The notes: generated by a model from the letters alone, not told the origin. Shown: positions 8,678-17,030, counted from the stretch's first letter. The stretch: DNA of 64,000 bases from JAXMHQ01 sp046346665 (GCA_046346665.1 JAXMHQ010000019.1:1-64000), one strand, 5' to 3'. A program made the numbers and translations.

Positions 8678-8902
8678 TCAGTGGCGGTGAGGTCCGCCGC
8701 CGCAGCAGCCGCCGCAACCGCCGCCGCCGCTTTCGCAGGCCGGGCCGTCGTTGCCGGCGGTGGACGAGGCGAACACCGACAGCTTCTTCGTCAGCTTCGT
8801 GGAGCCGCAGTGCGGGCACTCGGTCCCCTTCCAGTCGCTCGAGCGCACCAGGATTTCACTGTCCTTTTCGCATTTCCCGCAATGAAATTCGTAGATCGGC
8901 AT
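8678..8902 (-). CDS. FmdB-family zinc ribbon protein
   Basis: This 74-residue protein starts MPIYEFHCGKCEKDSEILV and contains CxxC...CPHCGSTKLTKKLSVF, the FmdB/CxxC_CXXC_SSSS zinc ribbon. The C-terminal tail is unusually rich in Gly and Cys (GGGGCGGCCGGGPHRH), adding three cysteines and two histidines that could bind more metal. The family is annotated as putative regulatory proteins but its function is not established. It lies about 30 bases after the next minus-strand gene upstream, so it probably ends a minus-strand operon. Confidence 0.88.
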   Translation of the reverse strand: MPIYEFHCGKCEKDSEILVRSSDWKGTECPHCGSTKLTKKLSVFASSTAGNDGPACESGGGGCGGCCGGGPHRH

Positions 8903-8933
8903 GGGTTCACCATACGAAAAAGCGGCGGCAATT

Positions 8934-10049
8934 TCAAGGGAAGGGAACCAGCCGGACGCCGCTGCAATCGGGGCACGTGCCGTCTTTCCGGATGTATTGG
9001 GCGCGGCATCGCGGGCAATAGGATCGGCTGGACGGATCGGACCGGGTCGGGGGTTTGAGAAATTCCGTCGGGTTGATGCCGTGCCGGCGGAGAAACTTAT
9101 CCAGCACCGCGCGTGTTGATGCGTCGGCTCCCGGTGTGGTTGCGACGGGGAAACAGGCATCGATCCACCATTGTTCCGCGTGCCGGTGGAAATCCTGTTC
9201 ATTGCAGAATGCCTGGACCAGCGCGAGCGGGTGGAATGCGTCGAGGACGCCGCGGGACAGAAGGTCGTGGGCGCGGACGGCGGAGGCGGGGGACAGGGCG
9301 ATGGTCAGACCGTGCATAAACCGCTCCTCGTCCGCGGAGGGTTCCGGGTAAAGGGCGCGGTGAGCCTTGCGGAAACGCCAGGTGATGCCGGCGGCGAGAA
9401 TGATCCAGGCCGCGAGAATCCAGGGCCAGGTGCGTCCGAGCCCGAAGAGATGGACGGCGAGGGGGCCGGCGGCGAACAGGAGGAGGAAGAGGGCGTTGCA
9501 CCAGGCGCGGAGTGCGGGGCCGAATTCGAGGAAGCGCTGCCAGCGTGCGCCGAGTTCTTGCTCATCAAAACCGGTGCGGAGGGTGGCGGATTGGAACGCG
9601 TCGCGTTCGGCGGGGCTGAGTTCCCGGAGTCGGCGGAGGTTGCGGACGGCGCGGCGGGCGGCGGCGGGCGAGGCGGCCTTGAACCGTTTCTTGCCGGCGA
9701 TGGAGACGGTCCGGCCGGAGGCGGACAGAGAATCGGTTTCGGTCCAGGAGACGCGGACTGGCGGAGGCGCGTTGCGGGTGCCGGGAGGCGCGTGGAACTG
9801 GAGAACGGCGCCGTCCGTGGAGGTGAAGATGGAGAAGGGGGAACATTGCGCCAGCCATCCGAGCGGCGGCAGGGGCGGCGCGAGGACGAGGCCGCCGTTG
9901 GAATTTCCGGCGAGGCTGTTGGGCATGCGCGGGCGCCAGCGTTGTCCGAACCAGGTGGTGGCCGCGAAGGCGGCGGACGGGAGCCAGCATACGCATTCCC
10001 AGGCGTAGACGCCGGCGAGAACGAGGTACAAAACTTCCAGCTCCGTCAT
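8934..10049 (-). CDS. Membrane protein of unknown function with C-terminal zinc ribbon
   Basis: This 371-residue protein is not recognised as a named family. It has a short hydrophobic N-terminus, a soluble region with FKAASPAAARRAVRNLRRL, two close membrane segments in the middle (ALFLLLFAAGPLAVHLFG and WILAAWIILAAGITW) and a C-terminal zinc ribbon YCPRCRAQY...CPDCSGV. The ribbon is separated from the membrane part by about 130 residues. It lies between the FmdB-like and DUF2167 genes on the same strand with gaps of about 20-30 bases, so co-transcription is likely. Confidence 0.75.
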   Translation of the reverse strand: MTELEVLYLVLAGVYAWECVCWLPSAAFAATTWFGQRWRPRMPNSLAGNSNGGLVLAPPLPPLGWLAQCSPFSIFTSTDGAVLQFHAPPGTRNAPPPVRVSWTETDSLSASGRTVSIAGKKRFKAASPAAARRAVRNLRRLRELSPAERDAFQSATLRTGFDEQELGARWQRFLEFGPALRAWCNALFLLLFAAGPLAVHLFGLGRTWPWILAAWIILAAGITWRFRKAHRALYPEPSADEERFMHGLTIALSPASAVRAHDLLSRGVLDAFHPLALVQAFCNEQDFHRHAEQWWIDACFPVATTPGADASTRAVLDKFLRRHGINPTEFLKPPTRSDPSSRSYCPRCRAQYIRKDGTCPDCSGVRLVPFP

Positions 10050-10067
10050 GGCCGCAGGGGGGATCGG

Positions 10068-10928
10068 TCAGGTGGTGCGATCGTCCGTGCTCCGGCCGGT
10101 GAGGCGCGCGAAGATTTTCCGGAAGAACGACGCGACGGCCACGATGGCGACGACGACGAGTTTCCAGGCTTTCTTGAGAAGGATGGCGAGCGACGCGAAC
10201 AGGCCGAGCTTGGCCGCGCCGAGCGCCGCGCCGCCGACAACGAGGGCTGTCAGGCCGTAGGCGGCGATTTTGTCGCCCGGCTTGAACTCGGCGTAGGACT
10301 GGCCCGACTGGAAGGAATAATGCGCGAGGATCTTTTTGTAATCGGGCAGGGTGGCGGCGAGTTTGTCGGGCTCGACGATCAGGACGAGTTCCATGACGCC
10401 TTTGCGGCCGAGCAGGCGGGTGTTGTAATTCAGGATGGGATGCCCGTCGCTGGTGGCGCGGACGGCCCATTCGAGGTTGTGCGTTTCGGGGTTGTAAGTG
10501 GGCGGCTGTTCCCAGCCGACGACGAGGATGGGCGGGATGCCGTTCTTGGCGCGTTCCTTGTTGGCCTCCTCGGTGCCGGCCTTGATGGCGGCGAGCATTT
10601 TGCCGGCGTCCAGCTTGTCCTTCTCGTCATCCTTGACGTAGCCGACGTCGTCGAACTCGAACATGACGGTCCATTCGTCGTTGGTGGGCGAGAGCATGCC
10701 CAGTTCGCCGCCGCTGACGGGTTCGCCGGACATTTTGAGGAGTTTGCGGGTGCTGTCGCCGTCGAGAAACACGTAGCCGGCCGGGACATCGAGCCGGGCG
10801 ATGTTCTTCAAGGTGGCTTTGGCGGGCCCCTGCAGGACGTTGAGGGGCGAGTTGGTGGAGGCGGCGGGGGCGGTGCCGGCGGACAACGAGGCCGCGAGGA
10901 GGAGAACGCCGAGTGTTTTGGGGATCAT
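10068..10928 (-). CDS. DUF2167 family exported membrane protein
   Basis: The 286-residue product has a signal peptide (MIPKTLGVLLLAASLSAGTA), a soluble DUF2167 region with IARLDVPAGYVFL, VVGWEQPPTYN and LEWAVRA, and at least one or two C-terminal membrane segments (YGLTALVVGGAALGAAKLG, LVVVAIVAVASFF). DUF2167 proteins are envelope proteins of unknown function. ATG 10928 was chosen because it gives the signal peptide; the frame stays open far upstream only as antisense to ychF. It lies 14 bases downstream of ychF. Confidence 0.82.
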   Translation of the reverse strand: MIPKTLGVLLLAASLSAGTAPAASTNSPLNVLQGPAKATLKNIARLDVPAGYVFLDGDSTRKLLKMSGEPVSGGELGMLSPTNDEWTVMFEFDDVGYVKDDEKDKLDAGKMLAAIKAGTEEANKERAKNGIPPILVVGWEQPPTYNPETHNLEWAVRATSDGHPILNYNTRLLGRKGVMELVLIVEPDKLAATLPDYKKILAHYSFQSGQSYAEFKPGDKIAAYGLTALVVGGAALGAAKLGLFASLAILLKKAWKLVVVAIVAVASFFRKIFARLTGRSTDDRTT

Positions 10929-10942
10929 ATGGGTGGATGGGA

Positions 10943-12052
10943 TCAGACGTGGAACCGGAACAGGAGGACATCGCCGTCGTGCACGACGTAATCGCGCCCC
11001 TCGATCCGGTAATGGCCGGTTTCGCGGGCGCGGCCGACCGAGCCGCAGCGGAGCAGGTCGTCGCAATGAACGGTTTCGGCCTTGATGAAGCCGCGTTCGA
11101 AATCGGTGTGGATGGTGCCCGCGGCGCGGGAGGCGGTCTGGCCGCCGGGCAGGGTCCAGGCGCGGACCTCGTTTTCGTTGAACGTAAAGAAGGTGCGCAA
11201 GCCTAGAACATGATAGGCTGACCGGATCAGCGCGCCGGCGCCGGAACCTTCGATGCCGAGCTCTTTCAGCCAGGCGGCGCCCTCCTCGGGGGAGAGGTCG
11301 GCGAGGTCGCTTTCGAGTTGGGCGCAGACGACCACGGTTTCGCAACCCTGGTGGGTGCGGGCGTATTCCTGAACACGCAGCACGTGCGGGTTGGCGGCGG
11401 CGCCGGGGAGATCGGATTCGCGGAGGTTGGCGGCGAAGATGACGGGCTTGGCGGTGAGCAGGCCGGCCTGGTGCAACAGTTGCTTTTCGTCGGGCGACAG
11501 GGGCAGCCCGTGGGTGATCACGGGTTTGCCGGAATCCAGGTGGGCCCGCATTTTTTCCAGGAGCTGCGATTCCAGCAGGGCTTGCTTGTCGCCGCGCTTG
11601 ACGTCCTTGGAAATTTTCTCGAGCCGCTTCGCGACCGATTCGAGGTCGGCCAGCACCAGTTCGGTCAGGACGATTTCGATGTCGCGGACGGGGTCGATGG
11701 TGCCTGCGACGTGGACGATGTCGGGGTCTTCGAAGCAGCGGACGACGTGGATGAGGGCGTCGACTTCGCGGATGTGGCTGAGGAACTTGTTGCCGAGTCC
11801 CTCGCCCCGGGAGGCGCCTTTGACGAGGCCGGCGATGTCGACGAACTCGATGGTGGCGGGGATGGTTTTCGGGCTGCGGACGATTTGGGCGATGCGGTCG
11901 AGGCGCGGGTCGGGGACGGTGACGACGCCGAGGTTGGGTTCGATGGTGCAGAACGGGTAATTTTCCGCGGCGGCCTTGTGGGAGCGCGTGACGGCGTTGA
12001 ACAGGGTGGATTTGCCCACGTTCGGCAGACCGACGATGCCAGCCCTCAGCAT
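10943..12052 (-). CDS. ychF: Ribosome-binding ATPase/GTPase YchF (Obg family)
   Basis: Starting at MLRAGIVGLPNVGKST (P-loop), the protein has DIAGLVKGASRGEGLGN as the G3 region and FAANLRESD at the position of the G4 motif, and ends with a TGS domain (about residues 285-369, FFTFNENEVRAWTL ... DGDVLLFRFHV). It is 369 residues, the usual length. YchF binds the 70S ribosome and hydrolyses ATP; it is linked to stress responses in bacteria. The longer open frame up to 12223 lacks family similarity, so ATG 12052 is chosen. A GC hairpin at 12098-12120 lies in its leader. Confidence 0.96.
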   Translation of the reverse strand: MLRAGIVGLPNVGKSTLFNAVTRSHKAAAENYPFCTIEPNLGVVTVPDPRLDRIAQIVRSPKTIPATIEFVDIAGLVKGASRGEGLGNKFLSHIREVDALIHVVRCFEDPDIVHVAGTIDPVRDIEIVLTELVLADLESVAKRLEKISKDVKRGDKQALLESQLLEKMRAHLDSGKPVITHGLPLSPDEKQLLHQAGLLTAKPVIFAANLRESDLPGAAANPHVLRVQEYARTHQGCETVVVCAQLESDLADLSPEEGAAWLKELGIEGSGAGALIRSAYHVLGLRTFFTFNENEVRAWTLPGGQTASRAAGTIHTDFERGFIKAETVHCDDLLRCGSVGRARETGHYRIEGRDYVVHDGDVLLFRFHV

Positions 12053-12097
12053 GGGGTTGTTATAGCGGCAATCGGTCTGGAAGCCCACCAGGAAATG

Positions 12098-12120
12098 GCG
12101 GGCCCGGCCGCGGGGCCCGC
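12098..12120. repeat. GC hairpin in the ychF leader
   Basis: GCGGGCCC at 12098-12105 pairs perfectly with GGGCCCGC at 12113-12120. It lies 46 bases upstream of the ychF start and would form in its 5' leader if transcription begins further out. Its role is unknown. Confidence 0.4.
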
Positions 12121-12164
12121 CGCACGCCGAAACGGCGTTGTGAATAACTTTCAACCCATTTCCG

Positions 12165-12193
12165 TTGACAGATTTAGAGTATTGATGAATAAC
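12165..12193 (+). promoter_or_regulatory. Candidate sigma-70 promoter for the 345-bp-repeat protein
   Basis: A perfect TTGACA at 12165-12170 is followed after 17 bases by AATAAC at 12188-12193, a 4/6 match to TATAAT, in an AT-rich gap. It points toward the exported repeat protein whose ATG is about 100 bases downstream. Confidence 0.4.
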
Positions 12194-12295
12194 ATTAACA
12201 TCCCTAACGGCAATGCCGGGCACTGGTTTGAGGTGCCTGGCCGGGCTGCTTTTTGTCGCGGGGTCAAGCGGGCGCTAATCGGACCGGAAATTTGT

Positions 12296-14665
12296 ATGAA
12301 GGAGATTGTACGCGAGGCGCCCGGGTGTTTCCGGGCCGGAATGTTTGGGGTTGTCTGCTGGCTGGCGGCGTGGCTGGCGGTTGAGGCAGGGGCGGCGGTC
12401 ATACAGCCTGGCGAGACGCTTGAAGGCAGCGTCGCGGTGGCGGGGGAGGTGGACGCCTGGACATTCAGCGCGGGGGTGGGCGATGCGATCGTGGTGCGGG
12501 TGGGGGATGAATCCACGGGCGTGTTTACACCGAAGATCCAGTTGTTGAGTCCTTCGAGCGTTCTTCTGGCGTCCGGTTCCGGCGCGGTGGCGGCGGAGGT
12601 GGCGGTGACAGCGACGAACGCGGGGACATTCACGGTGCGGATCAGCGATGGCACGGGGGCGACGAATCAGACCGGGCCCTACCGGTTGTCGCTGGCGAAG
12701 ACGGGCGGGTCGATCGTGGTGGATGCGGGGGACCAGGGCGGGCCGATGACGAACGGGGTGATGCACGCGGGAACGATTCTGGCAGGAGAACTGGATTGCT
12801 GGACGGTGACCGCGAACGCGGGGGACGCGCTGGTGGTCCGGATGGGGGAGGTGACCGATACAAACACGTTTTGGCCGTGGGTCCGGCTGTATGGGCCCGA
12901 TGGGAAGCTGCTGGATTCCGCCTACAACTCGGCGGTTGCCGAAGTGGCTGTGAACGCGACCAACAGCGGAGCGTTTTTGGTGGTGGTGGGTGATGGCAAC
13001 GGCGGATTGTCGGGATCGGGCGACTACCGCCTGACGCTGGCGAAGACGGGCGATCCGGTGGTGGTGTCGGCCGGGGACAATGGCGGTCCGATGACCAACG
13101 GCGTGATGCATCTCGGGACGATTCAGACGGGCGATCTGGATTTGTGGACGTTCAGCGCCAACGCCGGCGACGCGTTGTTGGTGCGCATGGGGGAGATTAC
13201 CGATACGAATACTTTTTTTTCCTGGGTTCGCCTGTATGGCCCGAACGGCAGGCTGCTGGCATCGGCTTACAACACCGCGTCGGCCGAGGTCGCAGTCAGC
13301 GCCACGAACAGCGGGACCTTCCTGGTGGTGGTGGGCGATGGCAACGGCGGCTTGTATGGATCGGGCGATTACCGCCTGACGCTGGCAAAGACGGGCGATC
13401 CGGTGGTGGTGTCGGCCGGGGACAATGGCGGTCCGCTGACCAACGGGGCGATGCACCTCGGTACGATTCAGACGGGCGATTTGGATTTGTGGACCTTCAG
13501 CGCAACCGCGGGTGAGGGGTTGCTGGTGCGGATGGGTGAGATCACGGACACGAACCTCTTTTATCCTTATGTGCGGATTTATGGTCCCAACGGTAAACTG
13601 CTGGATTCAAGCTATGGCGCGTCGGCGGCCGAGGTGGGCGTCTCGGCGACCAACACGGGAACCTTCCTGGTGGTGGTGGGTGACGGGAACGGCGGGTTGT
13701 ATGGGGCGGGTGATTATCGCCTGACACTGGCGAAGACGGGTGACGCGGTGGTGGTGTCGGCTGGGGATGACGGCGGGCCGATGACGAACGGGTGGACGCA
13801 CCTGGGGACGGTGGTGACGGGCGACCTGGATTTGTGGACGTTCACGGCGAGTCCGCGCCAGGCGGTTGTTGTGAGGGTGGGCGCCATGACCAGCACGAAT
13901 CTTTTTTATCCGTGGATCCGGCTCTACAGCCCGGCGGGCGCGTTGCTCGGGTCGAGTTACAACGCGTCTTCGGCGGAGATCGCGGTGACAGCGACCAACT
14001 CCGGGATGTTCCTGCTGGTCGCGGGTGACGGGAACGGCGGGCTGTACGGTTCGGGCGACTACCGGTTGACGCTGGCGAAGGCGGGCGATCCGCTGGCCAT
14101 TTCGCCGGGGGACGAAGGCGGCTCGCTGACGGCGGGCCTGGACCCGGTCGGCACGATCGGCGCCGGCGACCTGGACACGTATCAATTCACCACCTGCCGG
14201 GGGGAATCCTTCACGCTGCAGGTGAATGAACTCGTCGACGGCGGCACGTTTTATCCCCAGTTGCGCATTTACGGTCCCGGCGGGGCGCTGCTGGGTTCCT
14301 CGTTTGGTCCGGCGACGGCGCAGTTGACATTGACCGCGACGAACAGCGGCGCGTTCCTGGCCGTGGTGAGCGACGGCAACGGCTCGCTGAGCGGGCTGGG
14401 AACCTATCAATTGATAGGCACCGGGGCGTCGGACGAACTGCGCCTGTGCGTTCCGGTGATCTCGGGAACCAACGAAACGCTGACCGGGATCGGCGGGGTG
14501 ACCAACGCGGTGTATGTGCTGCTGACGTCGACGAATGCCGCCACACCGGCTGCGTCCTGGACGCCGGTCACGACCAACCTGTTCGATGCGCTGGGCCTTG
14601 TGAATTACACGAACGTCTATGTTGCGTCCGAGTCCCAGCGGTTTTTCCGGCTGCGAACGCCCTGA
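12296..14665 (+). CDS. Exported protein with tandem PPC-like domains
   Basis: This 789-residue protein has a signal peptide (MFGVVCWLAAWLAVEAGAA preceded by 15 residues). About six tandem beta-sandwich units follow, each holding variants of LGTIQTGDLDLWTFSA, VRLYGPNGKLL, FLVVVGDGNGGLYGSG and DYRLTLAKTGDPVVV. The pattern (export, self-contained beta unit, Asp/Gly turn, YRLTL end) matches bacterial pre-peptidase C-terminal (PPC) domains, but there is no attached protease. A final 90-residue segment (ELRLCVPVISGTNETLT ... RFFRLRTP) differs and resembles C-terminal segments of verrucomicrobial surface proteins. The function is unknown; a surface adhesin or scaffold is possible. Confidence 0.75.
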   Translation: MKEIVREAPGCFRAGMFGVVCWLAAWLAVEAGAAVIQPGETLEGSVAVAGEVDAWTFSAGVGDAIVVRVGDESTGVFTPKIQLLSPSSVLLASGSGAVAAEVAVTATNAGTFTVRISDGTGATNQTGPYRLSLAKTGGSIVVDAGDQGGPMTNGVMHAGTILAGELDCWTVTANAGDALVVRMGEVTDTNTFWPWVRLYGPDGKLLDSAYNSAVAEVAVNATNSGAFLVVVGDGNGGLSGSGDYRLTLAKTGDPVVVSAGDNGGPMTNGVMHLGTIQTGDLDLWTFSANAGDALLVRMGEITDTNTFFSWVRLYGPNGRLLASAYNTASAEVAVSATNSGTFLVVVGDGNGGLYGSGDYRLTLAKTGDPVVVSAGDNGGPLTNGAMHLGTIQTGDLDLWTFSATAGEGLLVRMGEITDTNLFYPYVRIYGPNGKLLDSSYGASAAEVGVSATNTGTFLVVVGDGNGGLYGAGDYRLTLAKTGDAVVVSAGDDGGPMTNGWTHLGTVVTGDLDLWTFTASPRQAVVVRVGAMTSTNLFYPWIRLYSPAGALLGSSYNASSAEIAVTATNSGMFLLVAGDGNGGLYGSGDYRLTLAKAGDPLAISPGDEGGSLTAGLDPVGTIGAGDLDTYQFTTCRGESFTLQVNELVDGGTFYPQLRIYGPGGALLGSSFGPATAQLTLTATNSGAFLAVVSDGNGSLSGLGTYQLIGTGASDELRLCVPVISGTNETLTGIGGVTNAVYVLLTSTNAATPAASWTPVTTNLFDALGLVNYTNVYVASESQRFFRLRTP
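12706..14085 (+). repeat. Tandem 345-bp in-frame repeat units
   Basis: The landmark following the YRLTLAKTGD-encoding segment recurs at 12706, 13051, 13396, 13741 and 14086, an exact 345-base (115-codon) step each time with no indels. The two units around 13051-13740 are nearly identical in DNA; the first and last are more diverged. Confidence 0.9.
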
Positions 14666-14721
14666 CCGCGGAGAGTTTTTGACCGCGGCTGTCCCGGATT
14701 TCAGGGATGGATTCCAATGGA

Positions 14722-14878
14722 GGGGCGAGATTCCGTCGAGCCCTCACTGACATTGGAGTGCTGGAGTGGTGGAGTTCTGGAGTATTGAAAAAACCTTGCG
14801 CGACTGTCTCTTCAGCACTCCACAACTCCATGACTCCAGCATCCCGCTGGATGTCAGGGCTCGACAGAGTCTCGCCCC
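14722..14878. repeat. Octamer hairpin element A (GGAGTNNT type) with terminal inverted repeats
   Basis: The 23-base ends (14722-14744 and 14856-14878) are inverted copies with two mismatches. Inside, the left arm is built from octamers GGAGTGCT, GGAGTGGT, GGAGTTCT, GGAGTATT and the right arm carries the complementary ACTCC words. It fills the gap between two convergent genes. Sister elements lie at 16110, 25274 and 32659. Confidence 0.8.
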
Positions 14879-14925
14879 ACACGCTGAAGGATCCGCGCAA
14901 TCCGCTTGATCCGCGGTTGAGAGTT

Positions 14926-16092
14926 TCACCGATCCGCGGCTTCGACGGCTTTGCGGATGGCGGTTTTGAATTCGTCGACGCCGTCGTCGAAGGCGGCGGA
15001 GATGGGGAGGACGGGGGTCTTCTTGATGTGCCGCTTGAATTTTTTGAGGTTCTCCGCGGCGGCGGGCTCGTCCATTTTGTTGGCCACCACCAGGCGCGGT
15101 TTCCGGACCAGCGCCGGGTTGTACAGCTCCAGTTCCTTCAGCAGGTTGTTGTAATCATCCCAGGGCGCGCGGTCGTCCGTGCCGGCCATGTCGAGGAGCA
15201 GGACGAGGATGCGGCAGCGCTGGATGTGGCGGAGGAAGGCGTGTCCCAGGCCCACGTTAAGGTGGGCGCCATCGATCAGGCCCGGGACGTCGCAAACGGT
15301 CAGCCGGTGAAAATCCGGGTATTCGAGGATGCCGATTTGCGGGTGGAGCGTGGTGAACGGGTAGGGGGCGATTTTGGGCCGGGCGTGGGAGATGGCGGTG
15401 AGCAGGGTGGATTTGCCGGCGTTGGGGTAGCCGACGAGTCCGACTTCGGCGAGGATGCGGAGTTCGAGACGGAATTCGCCTTCGAGTCCGGGTTCGCCGG
15501 GTTGGGCGAAGCGCGGGGCCTGGCGGACGGCGGTGGCGAAGTTGCGATTGCCGAGTCCGCCGCGGCCGCCTTTGCACAGAACGAAGCGCTGTCCGTGCTG
15601 CGTGAGATCGACGACGAGCTCGCCGGCGGCCGGTTCGGGGCCGCGGCCGGGTTCGGGGAGTTCACGGGATAAATCGATTTCGACCGCGGACGCGGAGCGG
15701 GCGTGTCGGATGAGAGGGCGGCGGGCGGTGGAAGCGGGGATCAGGGCCGGCCGTTCGGGTTCACTTTCCGGGGTTTCGGTGCCTGCGGGATCGGAGGGAG
15801 TCCGCCAGACGAGGGTGCCGCAGGGGACTTTGACGATGAGATCCTTGCCCGCGGCGCCGTCCATGCCTTTGCCGAGTCCGGCCTGGCCGTCCTGGGCGAG
15901 CAGGCGGGGTTGATAGAACTGGGCGATGAGGTTGTTGAGGTCGTGGTCGGCTTCGAGGATGACGTCGCCGCCGCGGCCGCCGTTGCCGCCGCTGGGGCCG
16001 CCTTTGGGCCGGTATTTCTCGCGGGAGAACGCGACGCAACCTTTCCCGCCGTGACCGGCGCGGGCGTAGACCTTGATTTCGTCGACAAACAT
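14926..16092 (-). CDS. obg: GTPase Obg/CgtA
   Basis: This is an essential ribosome-assembly and stress GTPase. The Obg fold is Gly-rich (RAGHGGKGCVAFSREKY, GGPSGGNGGRGGDVI), followed by a G domain with GYPNAGKSTLL (P-loop), DVPGLIDGAHLNVGLGH (G3) and NKMDEP (G4). At 388 residues it lacks the optional C-terminal OCT domain. Odd: about 55 extra residues sit inside the Obg fold between CGTLVW and GELVVDLTQHGQRFVL, rich in Pro, Glu, Arg and Ser. It is downstream of rplU-rpmA on the same strand, the classic order, but a terminator and a hairpin element lie between. Confidence 0.96.
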   Translation of the reverse strand: MFVDEIKVYARAGHGGKGCVAFSREKYRPKGGPSGGNGGRGGDVILEADHDLNNLIAQFYQPRLLAQDGQAGLGKGMDGAAGKDLIVKVPCGTLVWRTPSDPAGTETPESEPERPALIPASTARRPLIRHARSASAVEIDLSRELPEPGRGPEPAAGELVVDLTQHGQRFVLCKGGRGGLGNRNFATAVRQAPRFAQPGEPGLEGEFRLELRILAEVGLVGYPNAGKSTLLTAISHARPKIAPYPFTTLHPQIGILEYPDFHRLTVCDVPGLIDGAHLNVGLGHAFLRHIQRCRILVLLLDMAGTDDRAPWDDYNNLLKELELYNPALVRKPRLVVANKMDEPAAAENLKKFKRHIKKTPVLPISAAFDDGVDEFKTAIRKAVEAADR

Positions 16093-16109
16093 GCGGGGAC
16101 CGGGGTATT

Positions 16110-16188
16110 GGAGTGATGGAGTATGGGAGTGGTGGGTTACAGGGCGCCAGCCTCAATACTCCTGCATTCCACTACTCCAACACTCCAT
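16110..16188. repeat. Octamer hairpin element B (GGAGTNNT type, no terminal repeats)
   Basis: The left arm reads GGAGTGAT, GGAGTATG, GGAGTGGT; the right arm is the inverted set (GGAGTGTT, GGAGTAGT on the minus strand). It lies immediately upstream of obg and just after the rpmA terminator. It lacks the 23-26 base ends seen in elements A and D. Confidence 0.65.
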
Positions 16189-16192
16189 TTCC

Positions 16193-16227
16193 AAAAAAGC
16201 AGGGCGAGGCACGAGACCTCGCCCTTC
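16193..16227 (-). terminator. Rho-independent terminator of rplU-rpmA
   Basis: On the minus strand GGGCGAGG (16224-16217) pairs with CCTCGCCC (16209-16202), and after TGC a run of six T residues follows (16198-16193). It starts about 20 bases after the rpmA stop. Confidence 0.88.
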
Positions 16228-16246
16228 GGGTAAATCGGGAAGCGAC

Positions 16247-16504
16247 CTAGTTCTTGGCGGCTTCGGCGACGATATTGATGCGCTTGCCGTCTTTGTCGAA
16301 CAGGACTTTGCCGTCGACGAGGGCGAACAGGGTCCAATCGCGTCCGGTGCCGACGTTTTCGCCGGCGACGAACTTGGTGCCGCGCTGGCGGACGAGGATG
16401 CTGCCGGCTGTGACGAACTGGCCGCCGTAACGTTTCACGCCGAGCCGTTTGCTGACGCTGTCGCGCCCGTTCCGGACGCTGCCTTGACCTTTCTTATGTG
16501 CCAT
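16247..16504 (-). CDS. rpmA: 50S ribosomal protein L27
   Basis: It starts MAHKKGQGSVRNGRDSVSKR with the conserved LGVKRYGGQ, ILVRQRGTKF and GENVGTGRDWTLFAL segments. It is 85 residues, standard length. L27 sits at the peptidyl-transferase centre of the large subunit. No N-terminal cleavage extension is present, unlike the Firmicutes form. It follows rplU by 12 bases and is followed by a strong terminator. Confidence 0.98.
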   Translation of the reverse strand: MAHKKGQGSVRNGRDSVSKRLGVKRYGGQFVTAGSILVRQRGTKFVAGENVGTGRDWTLFALVDGKVLFDKDGKRINIVAEAAKN

Positions 16505-16516
16505 ACCAGGTAAAAA

Positions 16517-16828
16517 TTAAGCTTTGATTTCCTTGATTTTGACCACCGTCAGTTCCTGGCGGTGACCGATCGATTTATGATAGCCTTTGCGGCGTTTCAT
16601 TTTGAAGGTTAGAACCTTTTCGCCGCGGATATGTTCAACCACGTCGGCTTCCACGGTGGCTTTGGCCACGGTGGGCGTGCCCACGGTGAGTTTGCCGTCG
16701 TTGTTGACCAGCAGGACGCGATCAAAAGTAACGGGTTTGCCGGCCTCAACGGCCAGGCGTTCGATTTCCAGCGTATCGCCCGCGCTGACGCGATACTGTT
16801 TGCTTCCGGTTTCTAATACGGCGTACAT
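16517..16828 (-). CDS. rplU: 50S ribosomal protein L21
   Basis: This 103-residue protein opens MYAVLETGSKQYRVSAGDTL, with VTFDRVLLVNNDGK and a C-terminal MKRRKGYHKSIGHRQELTVV, all diagnostic of L21, which binds 23S rRNA. It is the first gene of the rplU-rpmA operon, with a good upstream promoter at 16855-16883 and a GGGAAG ribosome-binding site about 7 bases before the ATG. Confidence 0.98.
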   Translation of the reverse strand: MYAVLETGSKQYRVSAGDTLEIERLAVEAGKPVTFDRVLLVNNDGKLTVGTPTVAKATVEADVVEHIRGEKVLTFKMKRRKGYHKSIGHRQELTVVKIKEIKA

Positions 16829-16854
16829 AAATTCTTCCCATCAAAGGGACGGAG

Positions 16855-16883
16855 ATAAGACCAGAATCCCGCAGGGGTGTCAA
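16855..16883 (-). promoter_or_regulatory. Sigma-70 promoter of rplU-rpmA
   Basis: On the minus strand TTGACA (16883-16878) is followed after exactly 17 bases by TCTTAT (16860-16855), a 4/6 match to TATAAT. Transcription would begin near 16848, giving a leader of about 20 bases before the rplU ATG. Confidence 0.7.
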
Positions 16884-17030
16884 CGACTCTTTGGAAGGTT
16901 TTTTGAGGGATTTCTGGCATGGCGGCGTAATGAGTCCGGACGACAAAGCGATTCGGGATTGCCTGGCCCCTGAAATCAGGCATGTTGCGGAAAACGGGTT
17001 CCCGGCGGCGCAGCGTGGTCCGGGCAAGTT

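Noticed and set aside
9171..10991. Plus-strand open frame of 606 codons across two minus-strand genes
   Set aside because: It is extremely Gly/Glu/Ala-rich, crosses a zinc-ribbon protein gene and DUF2167 gene on the other strand, and has no motif.
12053..12223. N-terminal extension of YchF
   Set aside because: The extra residues have no family similarity, and the P-loop normally starts within ten residues of the start, as from ATG 12052.
11318..12295. N-terminal extension of the 345-bp-repeat protein
   Set aside because: The frame is open upstream only because it is antisense to ychF. The signal peptide places the start at 12296 or shortly after.
12296..14665. CRISPR-like or satellite DNA interpretation of the 345-bp repeats
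   Set aside because: The repeats are in frame, translate to a consistent beta-domain and lie within one exported protein gene.
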